A DNA stretch of 64,000 bases. Origin: Bacillota bacterium (GTDB lineage Bacteria > Bacillota > Dethiobacteria > DTU022). Of the stretch, positions 23,908 through 31,806 are shown in pieces. Both the position numbers and the translations under genes were made by a program. Location: NCBI GenBank assembly GCA_033549065.1, contig JAWSUE010000008.1, positions 62,001 to 126,000 on the forward strand, written 5' to 3'. Below the pieces are notes generated by a model. It had not been told where the DNA came from and searched no databases. It saw only the letters and a list, made by a program, of their open reading frames with translations. Position 1 is the stretch's first letter. Each line of letters starts with the position of its first letter.

Positions 23908-24570
23908 ATGGGATTAATGCAACAAATAGATTACCTAAAGGTAAAGTCTTCAGCAAGAATGCCAGAGGAAATTAAAAATATTATGGAGGAAGCTACTGAA
24001 AAGCTTCTTAATCAAGAAATAGAAAAAAATGCACTTAAGACCGGTGACCAGCTTCCGGAATTCAAATTAAAAAATGCCATAGGTGATACAATCAATATTT
24101 ATGAGCTTCTCTCCAAAGGCCCGCTTATTATAATTTTCTATAGAGGTGCTTGGTGCCCATACTGTAATTTAGAGTTGCGTGCATATCAGGAGCTACTCCC
24201 TCGGATTAGAGAAGTCGGCGCCGATCTCGTTGCAATTTCACCGGAAACCCCTGATCTATCATTATCCTTAAGCGAAAAACTGTCGATTGACTTTGAAGTC
24301 CTTAGCGATATCAACAATAAGGTGGCGCGTCAACTCGGACTTGTATTCAAATTGGATGATAAGCTGATATCACTTTATAAAAACATGGGTATTGATTTAG
24401 CAGAATCTCAAGGCAATGCAGATGGCGAGTTACCCGTTCCAGCAACCTATGTGGTTGGTTCAGATGGGGAAATTCTCTTGGCATATGTTAATTCCGACTA
24501 TACAAAAAGACTTGAGCCTGAAGATGCTTTGGCAGCCATAACAAATAATAAGGTTAGCGGAGGTTTATAA
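23908..24570 (+). CDS. AhpC/TSA-family peroxiredoxin-like protein
   Basis: 220 residues; ATG at 23908 has AAGGAGG upstream. A thioredoxin fold with IIIFYRGAWCPYCNLELRAYQEL carries a CxxC in the peroxidatic position, as in the peroxiredoxin-like-2 group rather than the classic TxxC of AhpC. An N-terminal helical extension of about 45 residues precedes it. The VPATYVVGSDGEILLAYVN segment closes the fold. It probably reduces peroxides or protein thiols in the cytosol. It forms an operon with the TetR gene. Confidence 0.88.
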   Translation: MGLMQQIDYLKVKSSARMPEEIKNIMEEATEKLLNQEIEKNALKTGDQLPEFKLKNAIGDTINIYELLSKGPLIIIFYRGAWCPYCNLELRAYQELLPRIREVGADLVAISPETPDLSLSLSEKLSIDFEVLSDINNKVARQLGLVFKLDDKLISLYKNMGIDLAESQGNADGELPVPATYVVGSDGEILLAYVNSDYTKRLEPEDALAAITNNKVSGGL

Positions 24571-24738
24571 AAGTATGAGACTGCGACAAGTTTCAGAAAT
24601 TGCTTTAAAACTAAAAAATATATTGCATGCATAGAAATCAAATAAAGTTAAGTCTTATTATGGATATGAGAATTGTTAAGTTAGTGCAACCATGCGAAAC
24701 TTAGTAAGTAAGTCAGGAAAAAAGGAAGGTATAATGCT

Positions 24739-25272
24739 ATGAGGTTGGGTGAAGGTCAAAAAGCAATAGATTTTAAAGCCAAAGATATTTTTGACGATGA
24801 AATAACTCTGGAAAATTACAAAGGCAAAAAATTATTGCTGTCTTTTTATAGATATGCATCTTGCCCGTTATGCAATTTGAGGGTAAACGAATTAATTCAA
24901 CATGCGTCGTTTTTTGAAGAAAAAGGATTGGAAATGCTTGCCGTGTTTCAGTCTCCAAGGGACAGTATTCTTGAATACGTGGGGAAACAAAACGCTCCAT
25001 TCCCGATTATTGCAGATCCAGATAGAGTTTTGTACAAATTATACGGAGTTGAAACCTCGGTTATAGGTACACTCAAAGCGCTTTTAAGGCCGGGAAGGTT
25101 TACGGATGCAATGTCTAAGGGTTTTGTGCCCGGTAAGTCAGATGGGGACAAAACCCGAATCCCTGCTGATTTTATAATTGATACTGATTTAAATATCGTC
25201 AGAGCGTACTACGGGAAAGATATTGGCGATCATATGCCAATAGGCATGATAATGGAATTTCTGAATGCTTAA
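24739..25272 (+). CDS. Peroxiredoxin-like (AhpC/TSA superfamily) protein
   Basis: 177 residues; ATG at 24739 follows AAGGAAGG. The redox centre is YRYASCPLCNLRVNEL (CxxC), followed by FPIIADPDRVLYKLYGVE and IPADFIIDTDLNIVRAYYGKD. It is a second, distinct thioredoxin-fold peroxidase relative 168 bases after the first; the gap holds no ORF or clear terminator, so co-transcription with the TetR gene is possible. Its substrate is not deducible. Confidence 0.87.
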   Translation: MRLGEGQKAIDFKAKDIFDDEITLENYKGKKLLLSFYRYASCPLCNLRVNELIQHASFFEEKGLEMLAVFQSPRDSILEYVGKQNAPFPIIADPDRVLYKLYGVETSVIGTLKALLRPGRFTDAMSKGFVPGKSDGDKTRIPADFIIDTDLNIVRAYYGKDIGDHMPIGMIMEFLNA

Positions 25273-25343
25273 TGCATTATTTATTTAGACGGATCAAAAA
25301 TTGCATAAAATAAATGCATAACAACAAAAAGAAGGAATTTATA

Positions 25344-25501
25344 ATGAAAAAAACTTTTATTGATGTACGAAAACAGTAAAAGAAGTAAATGACATAAGTG
25401 GAGCAATGAAAAATTCTAATTGCAAAGAAAAAAATCCGTTTGGAGTTTGTTGCCATAAGATTATTCAGGAAGCTATTGATAAAGGCATAACTATGAAATG
25501 A
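25344..25501 (+). pseudogene. Short frameshifted ORF, cysteine-containing
   Basis: ATG at 25344 with GAAGGAA upstream encodes MKKTFIDVRK and then meets a stop. One frame over, the reading continues from 25373 as TVKEVNDISGAMKNSNCKEK, then NPFGVCCHKIIQEAIDKGIT, to TGA at 25499-25501. The joined peptide would be about 53 residues with a CKEKNPFGVCC motif. This is probably a small gene killed by a frameshift. No family recognised. Confidence 0.45.
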
Positions 25502-25544
25502 TTCAAGTGGACATATTCCCGTCTACCCTTAGTGCAAAAATACG

Positions 25545-25637
25545 GTGGATATGTTTCCGAGAACCGACAGTTCGAAAGACATCAATGCTGCCCTCTCGAG
25601 CCATGTTGAGTGTGTGGTGTTAATGTCAGGAAAATAG
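25545..25637 (+). pseudogene. RlmD-like C-terminal tail fragment, copy 2
   Basis: An intact 30-codon frame, VDMFPRTDSSKDINAALSSH then VECVVLMSGK and TAG, is the conserved end of an RlmD/TrmA-type rRNA methyltransferase without the rest of the gene. A second VDIFP-coding stretch lies just upstream at about 25506-25520. The arrangement mirrors the fragment at 20.5-20.66 kb, so the 20.7-25.5 kb stretch is bracketed by related methyltransferase tails. Confidence 0.72.
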
Positions 25638-25687
25638 GATCCGAAAAGCCTAATAAATACTGACTTAACTCAGAAGGAGAGTGTATT

Positions 25688-25960
25688 CTGAGCACAGATA
25701 GTACAGACAAACACAAGAAAGCAGACAAAAAGACCGATGACGAGGTTACTGTACTTGCAAAAATAGAGGCAATGAAAGAGCCTTATCTTTCCACCGGTAA
25801 ACGACTCCACAAGATTATCATGAAAACTGCACCAGAATTCAGACCCAGGGTCTGGTGCGGGATGCCCGGGCACGCTAAGTCTAAAAGCAAACCAACCCTG
25901 ATATTCTTCAGTGGAGATAATCGCTACATGACATTCATCAGTAAAAGGGAAAGATCTTAA
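25688..25960 (+). CDS. DUF1801/YdhG-like small protein, start codon unclear
   Basis: About 90 residues to TAA at 25958-25960. The core TGKRLHKIIMKTAPEFRPRV, then WCGMPGHAK and TLIFFSGDNRYMTF, fits the DUF1801 (YdhG/iron-chaperone-like) pattern of (Y/W)xGMP.YA followed by a strand with DK/DN. AAGGAGAG at 25674-25681 is well placed, but the codon it serves is CTG (25688) rather than ATG; the first in-frame ATG is at 25772. Either it uses a rare start or the start has been lost. The N-terminus is Lys/Asp-rich and the C-terminus is shorter than is usual for the family. Confidence 0.55.
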   Translation: MSTDSTDKHKKADKKTDDEVTVLAKIEAMKEPYLSTGKRLHKIIMKTAPEFRPRVWCGMPGHAKSKSKPTLIFFSGDNRYMTFISKRERS

Positions 25961-26121
25961 GGGCTGTTGATTATATTCTCCATTTTTATAGAAGCAGGAG
26001 TATTCGTTTTTAGATAGAAGTAATCGAATACAAAATGACCCCATCGAAATCGTCACATAACAGAAAATAGTAATGGTTATTGCTATGTCATTTCCATTTT
26101 GTTTCTAATGGGGTGAAGATT

Positions 26122-27750
26122 ATGAAAGATATTACAGACAAAAACTTAAGAAACTTGCTAGTCTATAATAATTCCCTGTTTAACTGTTTCAATGATGCCG
26201 TTGTGTTTTATGATCAGCGGGGAGAGATAAACGGCTGCAATAATAAATTTTATGAGTTATTAGATATCCCGTGCGACTTAATAAAAAATAATAATATTTT
26301 CGGCATGCTGAAACTGGCTGAGGAAGAGATAGAATTTGTCAGCTCAGGGCTGGAAGGTAAAATCGCAGAGAAAGATATTGTCATTACCTCTGACTCGGGA
26401 ACAACTTTAAGAATCATGGCCAAAACAGGCCCGCTTAGCAGTCCGGAGAATAAAATAATCGGAGGCTATCTTGTTTTAATCGATCCGGGCAGGCAAAAAG
26501 AAGAATTACTGCTGCTTAAAGAGAGGGAAGACAGGTTACTGCAGCTTGTCAACAAAGCCCGCCTCGGAGTGGTGTCTTTTAACCAGGATCATAAAGTAAT
26601 TGAATGCAATCAGCGCTTTGTGGAAATGATGGGCTATTCGATTGACGAAATGATGGAATTATACACCTGGGATATAGATGCGTTTAACACAGAGGAAGAC
26701 ATAAGAAAAAACTTCAGCGACCTTTCGAAAGCCAATGTAACCATTGAGACTAAACACCTTCGCAAAGATGGCTCAACATACGATGTGGAAGTTCACATTT
26801 CAGGGACAAAAGTAAAAGGTAGCCAGGGAGAATACAACGCTTCAATCTGCATCTGCCAGGATATCAGTGAGCGAAAACGCATGGAGCGGGAACTGCAGCT
26901 CAGCGAACTGAAACTAAGAAACTTTGTTGAAAATGCCTCAGATATTATCTGCACTTTGACAATCGACGGCAAAGTCAGCTACATTTCACCCAACGTAAAA
27001 AAAGTAATGGGATATGACTCGGACGAAATTGAAAACCAAATTATTACCACATTATTCCAGGCTGAGGAAATACCCCTTTTTAAGAAACACTTACAATCTA
27101 CGATTAATAAAAGCAAGCACAATTTCGGCGACTTTCAAATCAGGCACAAGGATAACAGCATCCACTGGTATGGAATAAACTTTTCTTCCTCGGTTGATCA
27201 CGATGTTCAGCCGATAGTGATCTGCAATATTCGTAATATTGACGGGAAAAAGGAAGCTGAAGAATCACTCAGATTCTTAAGCCTCCACGATCAGCTAACG
27301 GGAGTTTACAACAGAACTTTTTTTGAAAAGGAAATGAAAAAACAGATCGAAGCAGGGGATTATCCGCTAACCCTTTTAAGTTGTGATTTAGACGGCCTGA
27401 AAATCATAAACGACGAGCAGGGGCATGCTGCGGGTGATGAGCTGCTGAAGGATTGCACCAGAGTACTTCAAAGCTCGCTGCGCAACTCCGATTTTTTGGC
27501 AAGGATTGGCGGCGATGAATTTGCGATCATTCTTCCGGCAACCGATGAGAAAGCCGCTCAAAAAATACTTGATAGAATCAATAATAGTATAGACCGGCAT
27601 AACCTTGAAAAACAGAATAAAATCAGTATTTCGATCGGAACAGCAACCATCCATGACAAATCTCTGAAACTATCTGACGCTCTGATCATCGCTGATAAAA
27701 ACATGTACTGTGTAAAAAATAAAAAGCGATACACAGATCCCGAAGCTTAA
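26122..27750 (+). CDS. PAS-PAS-PAS-GGDEF diguanylate cyclase
   Basis: 542 residues from ATG 26122, which follows GGGGTGA. Three PAS-like sensor domains (about 8-120, 140-255, 265-375) precede a GGDEF domain (about 380-540). The catalytic loop is intact (ARIGGDEFAIILP), as is DLDGLKIINDEQGH, and an RNSD inhibitory I-site lies five residues before GGDEF, so it should make c-di-GMP under product feedback. There is no membrane segment, so it is cytosolic. PAS ligands are unknown. It stands alone just outside the accessory island. Confidence 0.93.
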   Translation: MKDITDKNLRNLLVYNNSLFNCFNDAVVFYDQRGEINGCNNKFYELLDIPCDLIKNNNIFGMLKLAEEEIEFVSSGLEGKIAEKDIVITSDSGTTLRIMAKTGPLSSPENKIIGGYLVLIDPGRQKEELLLLKEREDRLLQLVNKARLGVVSFNQDHKVIECNQRFVEMMGYSIDEMMELYTWDIDAFNTEEDIRKNFSDLSKANVTIETKHLRKDGSTYDVEVHISGTKVKGSQGEYNASICICQDISERKRMERELQLSELKLRNFVENASDIICTLTIDGKVSYISPNVKKVMGYDSDEIENQIITTLFQAEEIPLFKKHLQSTINKSKHNFGDFQIRHKDNSIHWYGINFSSSVDHDVQPIVICNIRNIDGKKEAEESLRFLSLHDQLTGVYNRTFFEKEMKKQIEAGDYPLTLLSCDLDGLKIINDEQGHAAGDELLKDCTRVLQSSLRNSDFLARIGGDEFAIILPATDEKAAQKILDRINNSIDRHNLEKQNKISISIGTATIHDKSLKLSDALIIADKNMYCVKNKKRYTDPEA

Positions 27751-27841
27751 CAAACCATCTTTTTAATATTCCCCTCACAGTTAAATATGATATGATAGCA
27801 GATATTGTAATTGATCAATTCAACCTGCAGGATGTGATCTT

Positions 27842-29014
27842 TTGGACAGTGAAAATATTCATCGCTTAGTTATTGGTGATCGTGAAATAACCCTGATCGG
27901 AACCGCTCATGTATCTAAAATGAGTGTTGCTGAAGTTAAGGATGTCATAGAAACTGAAAAACCTGATACTGTCTGTATCGAACTGTGTCAATCCCGATAC
28001 CATTCCATAATGGAAGCAGACAGGTGGAAAAACACAGACATTGTCAAGATCATCAGGGAAGGGAAAGCACTTCTACTGCTGGCCAACCTTGTTGTTTCCT
28101 CTTATCAGCGCAGACTGGCGAAAAAATTCGGTATTCAACCCGGGCAGGAAATGGTACAGGGGATTAAATCGGCAGAACAGGTTGGGGCAGAATTATGCCT
28201 TGCTGATCGGGACATTCAGGTTACCATGCTACGCTTATGGAGGAATATCAGTTTTTGGGGCAAGCTTAAACTGTTATTCCAACTTTTAATGAGTGTTTTC
28301 GTCAGTGAAGACTTAACCGAGGAAGATATGGAAAAGATGAAGAGTCAGGATATGCTTACTGCTGCTCTGGACGAACTTTCAAGGTCTTTCCCACAGTTAA
28401 AATCAATCATCATTGATGAACGTGATAAATACCTGGCTGAAAAAATCAAAACTGCTCCCGGAAATAAAATCGTTGCTGTTCTTGGCGCGGGTCATATCCC
28501 GGGGATTAAAAAGGAGATTCACCACGATCAGAATTTAGATGAGCTTACAAAAGTTTTGCCTGCTTCAAAAACGACAAAAATGTTCGCCTGGAGCATTCCC
28601 CTGATCATCATTCTCATTATCGCCCTTACTTTTTCAGTCGACAGGTCAACCGGTATCGATCAGATTGTGAGCTGGGTTCTCTGGAACGGTTCCCTCGGAG
28701 TTCTGGGCGCAATTATAGCCATGGCCCACCCCCTGGCTATTCTGACCGCTTTCCTGGCAGCTCCAATCAGCTCACTAAGCCCTATGCTGGCGGCTGGATG
28801 GTTCGCGGGTCTGACCGAGGCAATAGTGCGAAAACCGAGCGTGGATGACTTTGAAAACCTGGCAGAAGATATTCACACCGTAAAGGGATTCTGGCGTAAT
28901 AAAATCACTCACATCCTGCTGGTTGTGATTTTTACCAATTTAGGAAGCACAATCGGCACCATAATAGGCGGTGCCGACGTTATAGGAAAATTCATTAATA
29001 CTTTTTTTAATTAG
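27842..29014 (+). CDS. TraB/PrgY-family protein with C-terminal membrane domain
   Basis: 390 residues starting at TTG 27842, with AGGATGTG upstream. The N-terminal TraB/GumN-like domain (1-235) has the motifs ITLIGTAHVSKMS, DTVCIELCQSRYH and VVAVLGAGHIPGI. The C-terminal part has about four membrane helices, including a Gly/Ala-rich SPMLAAGWFAGLTEA loop. In enterococci PrgY/TraB lowers peptide-pheromone activity, and the domain is suggested to be a metalloprotease. In anaerobes the role is unknown. Convergent with the YibE/F gene. Confidence 0.9.
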   Translation: MDSENIHRLVIGDREITLIGTAHVSKMSVAEVKDVIETEKPDTVCIELCQSRYHSIMEADRWKNTDIVKIIREGKALLLLANLVVSSYQRRLAKKFGIQPGQEMVQGIKSAEQVGAELCLADRDIQVTMLRLWRNISFWGKLKLLFQLLMSVFVSEDLTEEDMEKMKSQDMLTAALDELSRSFPQLKSIIIDERDKYLAEKIKTAPGNKIVAVLGAGHIPGIKKEIHHDQNLDELTKVLPASKTTKMFAWSIPLIIILIIALTFSVDRSTGIDQIVSWVLWNGSLGVLGAIIAMAHPLAILTAFLAAPISSLSPMLAAGWFAGLTEAIVRKPSVDDFENLAEDIHTVKGFWRNKITHILLVVIFTNLGSTIGTIIGGADVIGKFINTFFN

Positions 29015-29032
29015 GGATTAAATTAACAGCTA

Positions 29033-30166
29033 TTAGCCTCTCTTACCGGCTAAAAGATACCCGGCAAGAACTGCCGTAACCGGCACAGCGACAACCAACC
29101 CTATACTACCGGCTATTCCCCTGACGAACTCTGTTGCGATCATATCCATATTTATCACCTTCAACCAATCAAGACGATTACCCATAACCAGTAAAAGCAT
29201 CGGAATAGCTGATCCCACATAAGCCAGGATCAAGGTATTTGCCATGGTTCCCATCACATCACGCCCGACATTAAAAGCTCCCCTGAAAAGTTCCCTGAAA
29301 TGAATATCGGGACATACCTGCCTAATCTCGGCTGCTGCAGATGCTACCGACATCCCGATATCAGTTATCGCCCCCAGAGAACCGATGATAATTCCGGCAA
29401 AAAGCAGTCCTCTGAAATCTATAGTATGATCCAGGAAATAGAGCATTTGGGCTTCATGTGTACCAAATCCGGTTAAACGAGCCATACTGCCTGCCCAGTA
29501 AGCCATCATGCCGGCTACGATAACTCCGGCTATGGTACCCAGGATTGCCACTATTGATTTCATATTTATCCCCCCGATTACAAGCAGGGTAAAAGTAATT
29601 GCTGCTGTAGCAGTTAATACTGCGAGCAGGATCGGGCTTATTCCTTTTAAAAGAAGTGGCAGCAGGAAAGTAAAGATCATAAATATAGTAACGGCAAGAG
29701 TAATAATTGTTTTAAGCCCTTTCATTCTGCCCACGACTAAAAGAACGATCAGGAATATGGCAACAAGATAATAAACACCCCGATCCCGGACCATGTCCTG
29801 CACGTAAGCCTGTTCAAAGGAACCTTCTTCGCCAATGGTTACAACAATAACTTCCTGCCCTTTATCAAGGAGAAAATCATAGACCGGATCCCCGGCAAAA
29901 AAATTATTTATAATAGTAAGCACTTCACCTTTATAGGGTCCGCTGGTTAACTCAACAATCAGTTCCTGTTCAATCATTGTGAAATATTCGTGCCGTTTTT
30001 CTTCGGTTTCGTTTACCTCAAGGACCCGGCCACGATAATAGTATTCCTCGTAACTATCCTGAATTGGGTAATCTTCGACATTTTGAGCTGAAACCGGAAG
30101 AGCGGTAAAAAATGTTGAAGCCAGAAAAATTACCGTAATAAAAAAAAGAAAACCTCTGTTATACAT
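29033..30166 (-). CDS. YibE/F-family membrane protein
   Basis: 377 residues. A signal peptide is followed by a periplasmic/extracellular beta-rich region (about 30-140: YRGRVLEVNETEE, ELTSGPYKGEVLTI) and then seven or so transmembrane helices with the YibE/F signatures RMKGLKTIITLAVT, IGSLGAITDIGMSVASA and LFRGAFNVGRDVMGTMANTLILAY. ATG at 30166 follows GGAGG. The family is widespread in Firmicutes, and its function is not established. It is monocistronic as far as seen. Confidence 0.92.
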   Translation of the reverse strand: MYNRGFLFFITVIFLASTFFTALPVSAQNVEDYPIQDSYEEYYYRGRVLEVNETEEKRHEYFTMIEQELIVELTSGPYKGEVLTIINNFFAGDPVYDFLLDKGQEVIVVTIGEEGSFEQAYVQDMVRDRGVYYLVAIFLIVLLVVGRMKGLKTIITLAVTIFMIFTFLLPLLLKGISPILLAVLTATAAITFTLLVIGGINMKSIVAILGTIAGVIVAGMMAYWAGSMARLTGFGTHEAQMLYFLDHTIDFRGLLFAGIIIGSLGAITDIGMSVASAAAEIRQVCPDIHFRELFRGAFNVGRDVMGTMANTLILAYVGSAIPMLLLVMGNRLDWLKVINMDMIATEFVRGIAGSIGLVVAVPVTAVLAGYLLAGKRG

Positions 30167-30224
30167 GGGAGAACCTCCTATGGCTTAACCACTACATGCA
30201 AGTTTTCCCAGCCTGACCTATGGG

Positions 30225-30974
30225 TCAGCGTCCGATAAAAAGCTGGGTGTAGTAATGGCTGCCGTCACTTTTTACATGGATCCCAATCCCCACAGCGGTA
30301 TAACCGCTGTTTAATATATTAGCCCGGTGCCCCGGAGAACCCATCAGAGAATTATGGGCAGCGCTTACACTACCGTTGGAGTTCATTGCCAGATTTTCAC
30401 CGGCAGTCCGGTAGTTAATGCCAAATCGCTTTAAGAGGCCTTCGAGGGTGCCATATGTGGGAGAACTATGGCTGAAATAATTATTGTCAACCATATCCTT
30501 GCTTTTTGCACGTGCCGCGCTGGTCAGCTGGCTGTTTAACTGGAGTGCAGGCAGTCCTGCAGTTTTTCTTGCATCATTAATGTAATCCAGCATCTGTTTT
30601 TCTTTTTGGCTTAAAGATACTGAACTGCCCGAGGAAGATGACGAGCTGACGCTTTCTGTTTTATTCGACGAGCCAGTAGCTGAACCTGTGCTTTTATCAA
30701 CATTTCCGGTTCCTGCTTCAACTTCAGGAATAGGTGACGGCTCCTGTTCCGGTCTGTTTTTTTCAGGCGCAGTAAAATCATTCCCTCCGGCTGGTTTGTA
30801 AACCAGGGAATAAAAATCAACACTTGGGGCTTCATTTTCCTTTGCCAGGGTGCCCCCTTCGACAGTATACGGTGCCGGATCGGGATAATTGACTGTTACA
30901 TAGAAGAGGAAGATGGGCATCAACAAGCTGAGAAAAACAAATATAGAAAGATATATATACTTTCGAATACTCAT
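30225..30974 (-). CDS. CAP-domain (SCP/PR1) secreted protein, YkwD-like
   Basis: About 249 residues from ATG 30974; an upstream ATG at 30992 overlaps the end of the CBS gene (ATGGTAG) and is a possible coupled start. An N-terminal signal anchor (about 8-28) is followed by a Pro/Glu/Ser-rich linker with a poly-Ser stretch, then a CAP domain: LDYINDARKTAGLPALQLN, YFSHSSPTYGT, GENLAMNSNGS and MGSPGHRANILNSGYTAVGI. The His and Glu of the CAP cavity are present. It is exported and probably wall-associated. Bacterial CAP proteins of this kind are linked to sporulation and stress in Firmicutes, but the activity is unknown. Confidence 0.9.
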   Translation of the reverse strand: MSIRKYIYLSIFVFLSLLMPIFLFYVTVNYPDPAPYTVEGGTLAKENEAPSVDFYSLVYKPAGGNDFTAPEKNRPEQEPSPIPEVEAGTGNVDKSTGSATGSSNKTESVSSSSSSGSSVSLSQKEKQMLDYINDARKTAGLPALQLNSQLTSAARAKSKDMVDNNYFSHSSPTYGTLEGLLKRFGINYRTAGENLAMNSNGSVSAAHNSLMGSPGHRANILNSGYTAVGIGIHVKSDGSHYYTQLFIGR

Positions 30975-30985
30975 ATGCCTAATAC

Positions 30986-31720
30986 CTACCATTTATTTTC
31001 GAGTTCGCGGTGAACCGCGGGTAAATCACGGTTGGTGATGATCCCGAGCAATTTCTCATCCAACCGGCCGTGTTGGGTTATCAGAACGGCTTCTAATTTT
31101 TTGCCATCCTGCTGCCACTTGTAGAATAACTCCGGGATTTCAAAAAGTGATTTGTTCACCGATACAGTTATATAATTATTTTCATGCCCCACGACACGGA
31201 TGACATCTTGCAGGGTAGTTTTATTAATATTAAAGGTACCATCTGCCAGGCTTTTCCCCATCCATTTTACAATCATATTTGAAGTAACCATGCCTGCAAG
31301 TTTCCCATCGTCAAGCACCGGAGCCTGGGTATATGAAAAATTACTTAACTCCCGTATCGCCCGCGAAACTGGATCACTGACTTTTAGAGTAAGCACTTCT
31401 TTAAGGAAATCAGGAGCCACCCCGGGTGGTTCAAGGAGCAGGTGAGCTATTCTTTCAATCTGGGCAACTGCCTGATCATTTGGTTCAGCTATAATTTCAC
31501 CACCTGCCCGGTCATGGACAATTGCATTGCGAAGTTCTCCAAATTCGCGCAGATCAAACTTGAAACGTTCAATTATCGGGTTGATCCGGGCACTTTTATC
31601 AATCAATTCAAAAAAACGGCGGTGGTCTTTCAGGTCAAGGATTCTTTCCATTTCATGTTCAATAGCTGAATAAGCATTAAGAAAACGTTCAGAATTGCTG
31701 AGTTTGCCTTGTTCATCCAC
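30986..31720 (-). CDS. CBS-pair protein with N-terminal helical domain
   Basis: 244 residues; GTG start at 31720 with GGGAGG eleven bases upstream. The N-terminal half (1-90) is all-helical, with ELRNAIVHDRAGGEIIAEP, a pattern like DUF4145/HEPN-type domains (R-x4-H). The C-terminal half is a CBS pair (VLTLKVSDPVSRAIRELSNF, APVLDDGKLAGMVTSNMI, GIITNRDLP), which usually binds adenosine nucleotides. It overlaps the CAP gene, so the two are likely co-expressed. Function unknown; the R-x4-H motif (RNAIVH) could make it HEPN-like. Confidence 0.82.
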   Translation of the reverse strand: MDEQGKLSNSERFLNAYSAIEHEMERILDLKDHRRFFELIDKSARINPIIERFKFDLREFGELRNAIVHDRAGGEIIAEPNDQAVAQIERIAHLLLEPPGVAPDFLKEVLTLKVSDPVSRAIRELSNFSYTQAPVLDDGKLAGMVTSNMIVKWMGKSLADGTFNINKTTLQDVIRVVGHENNYITVSVNKSLFEIPELFYKWQQDGKKLEAVLITQHGRLDEKLLGIITNRDLPAVHRELENKW

Positions 31721-31806
31721 GATAAGTGCTGACCTCCCACAGAAAATGATGGTAACATAATTATACTTCAGTTAGTATATACTATTATCCCCGGCAAATA
31801 AACCGT

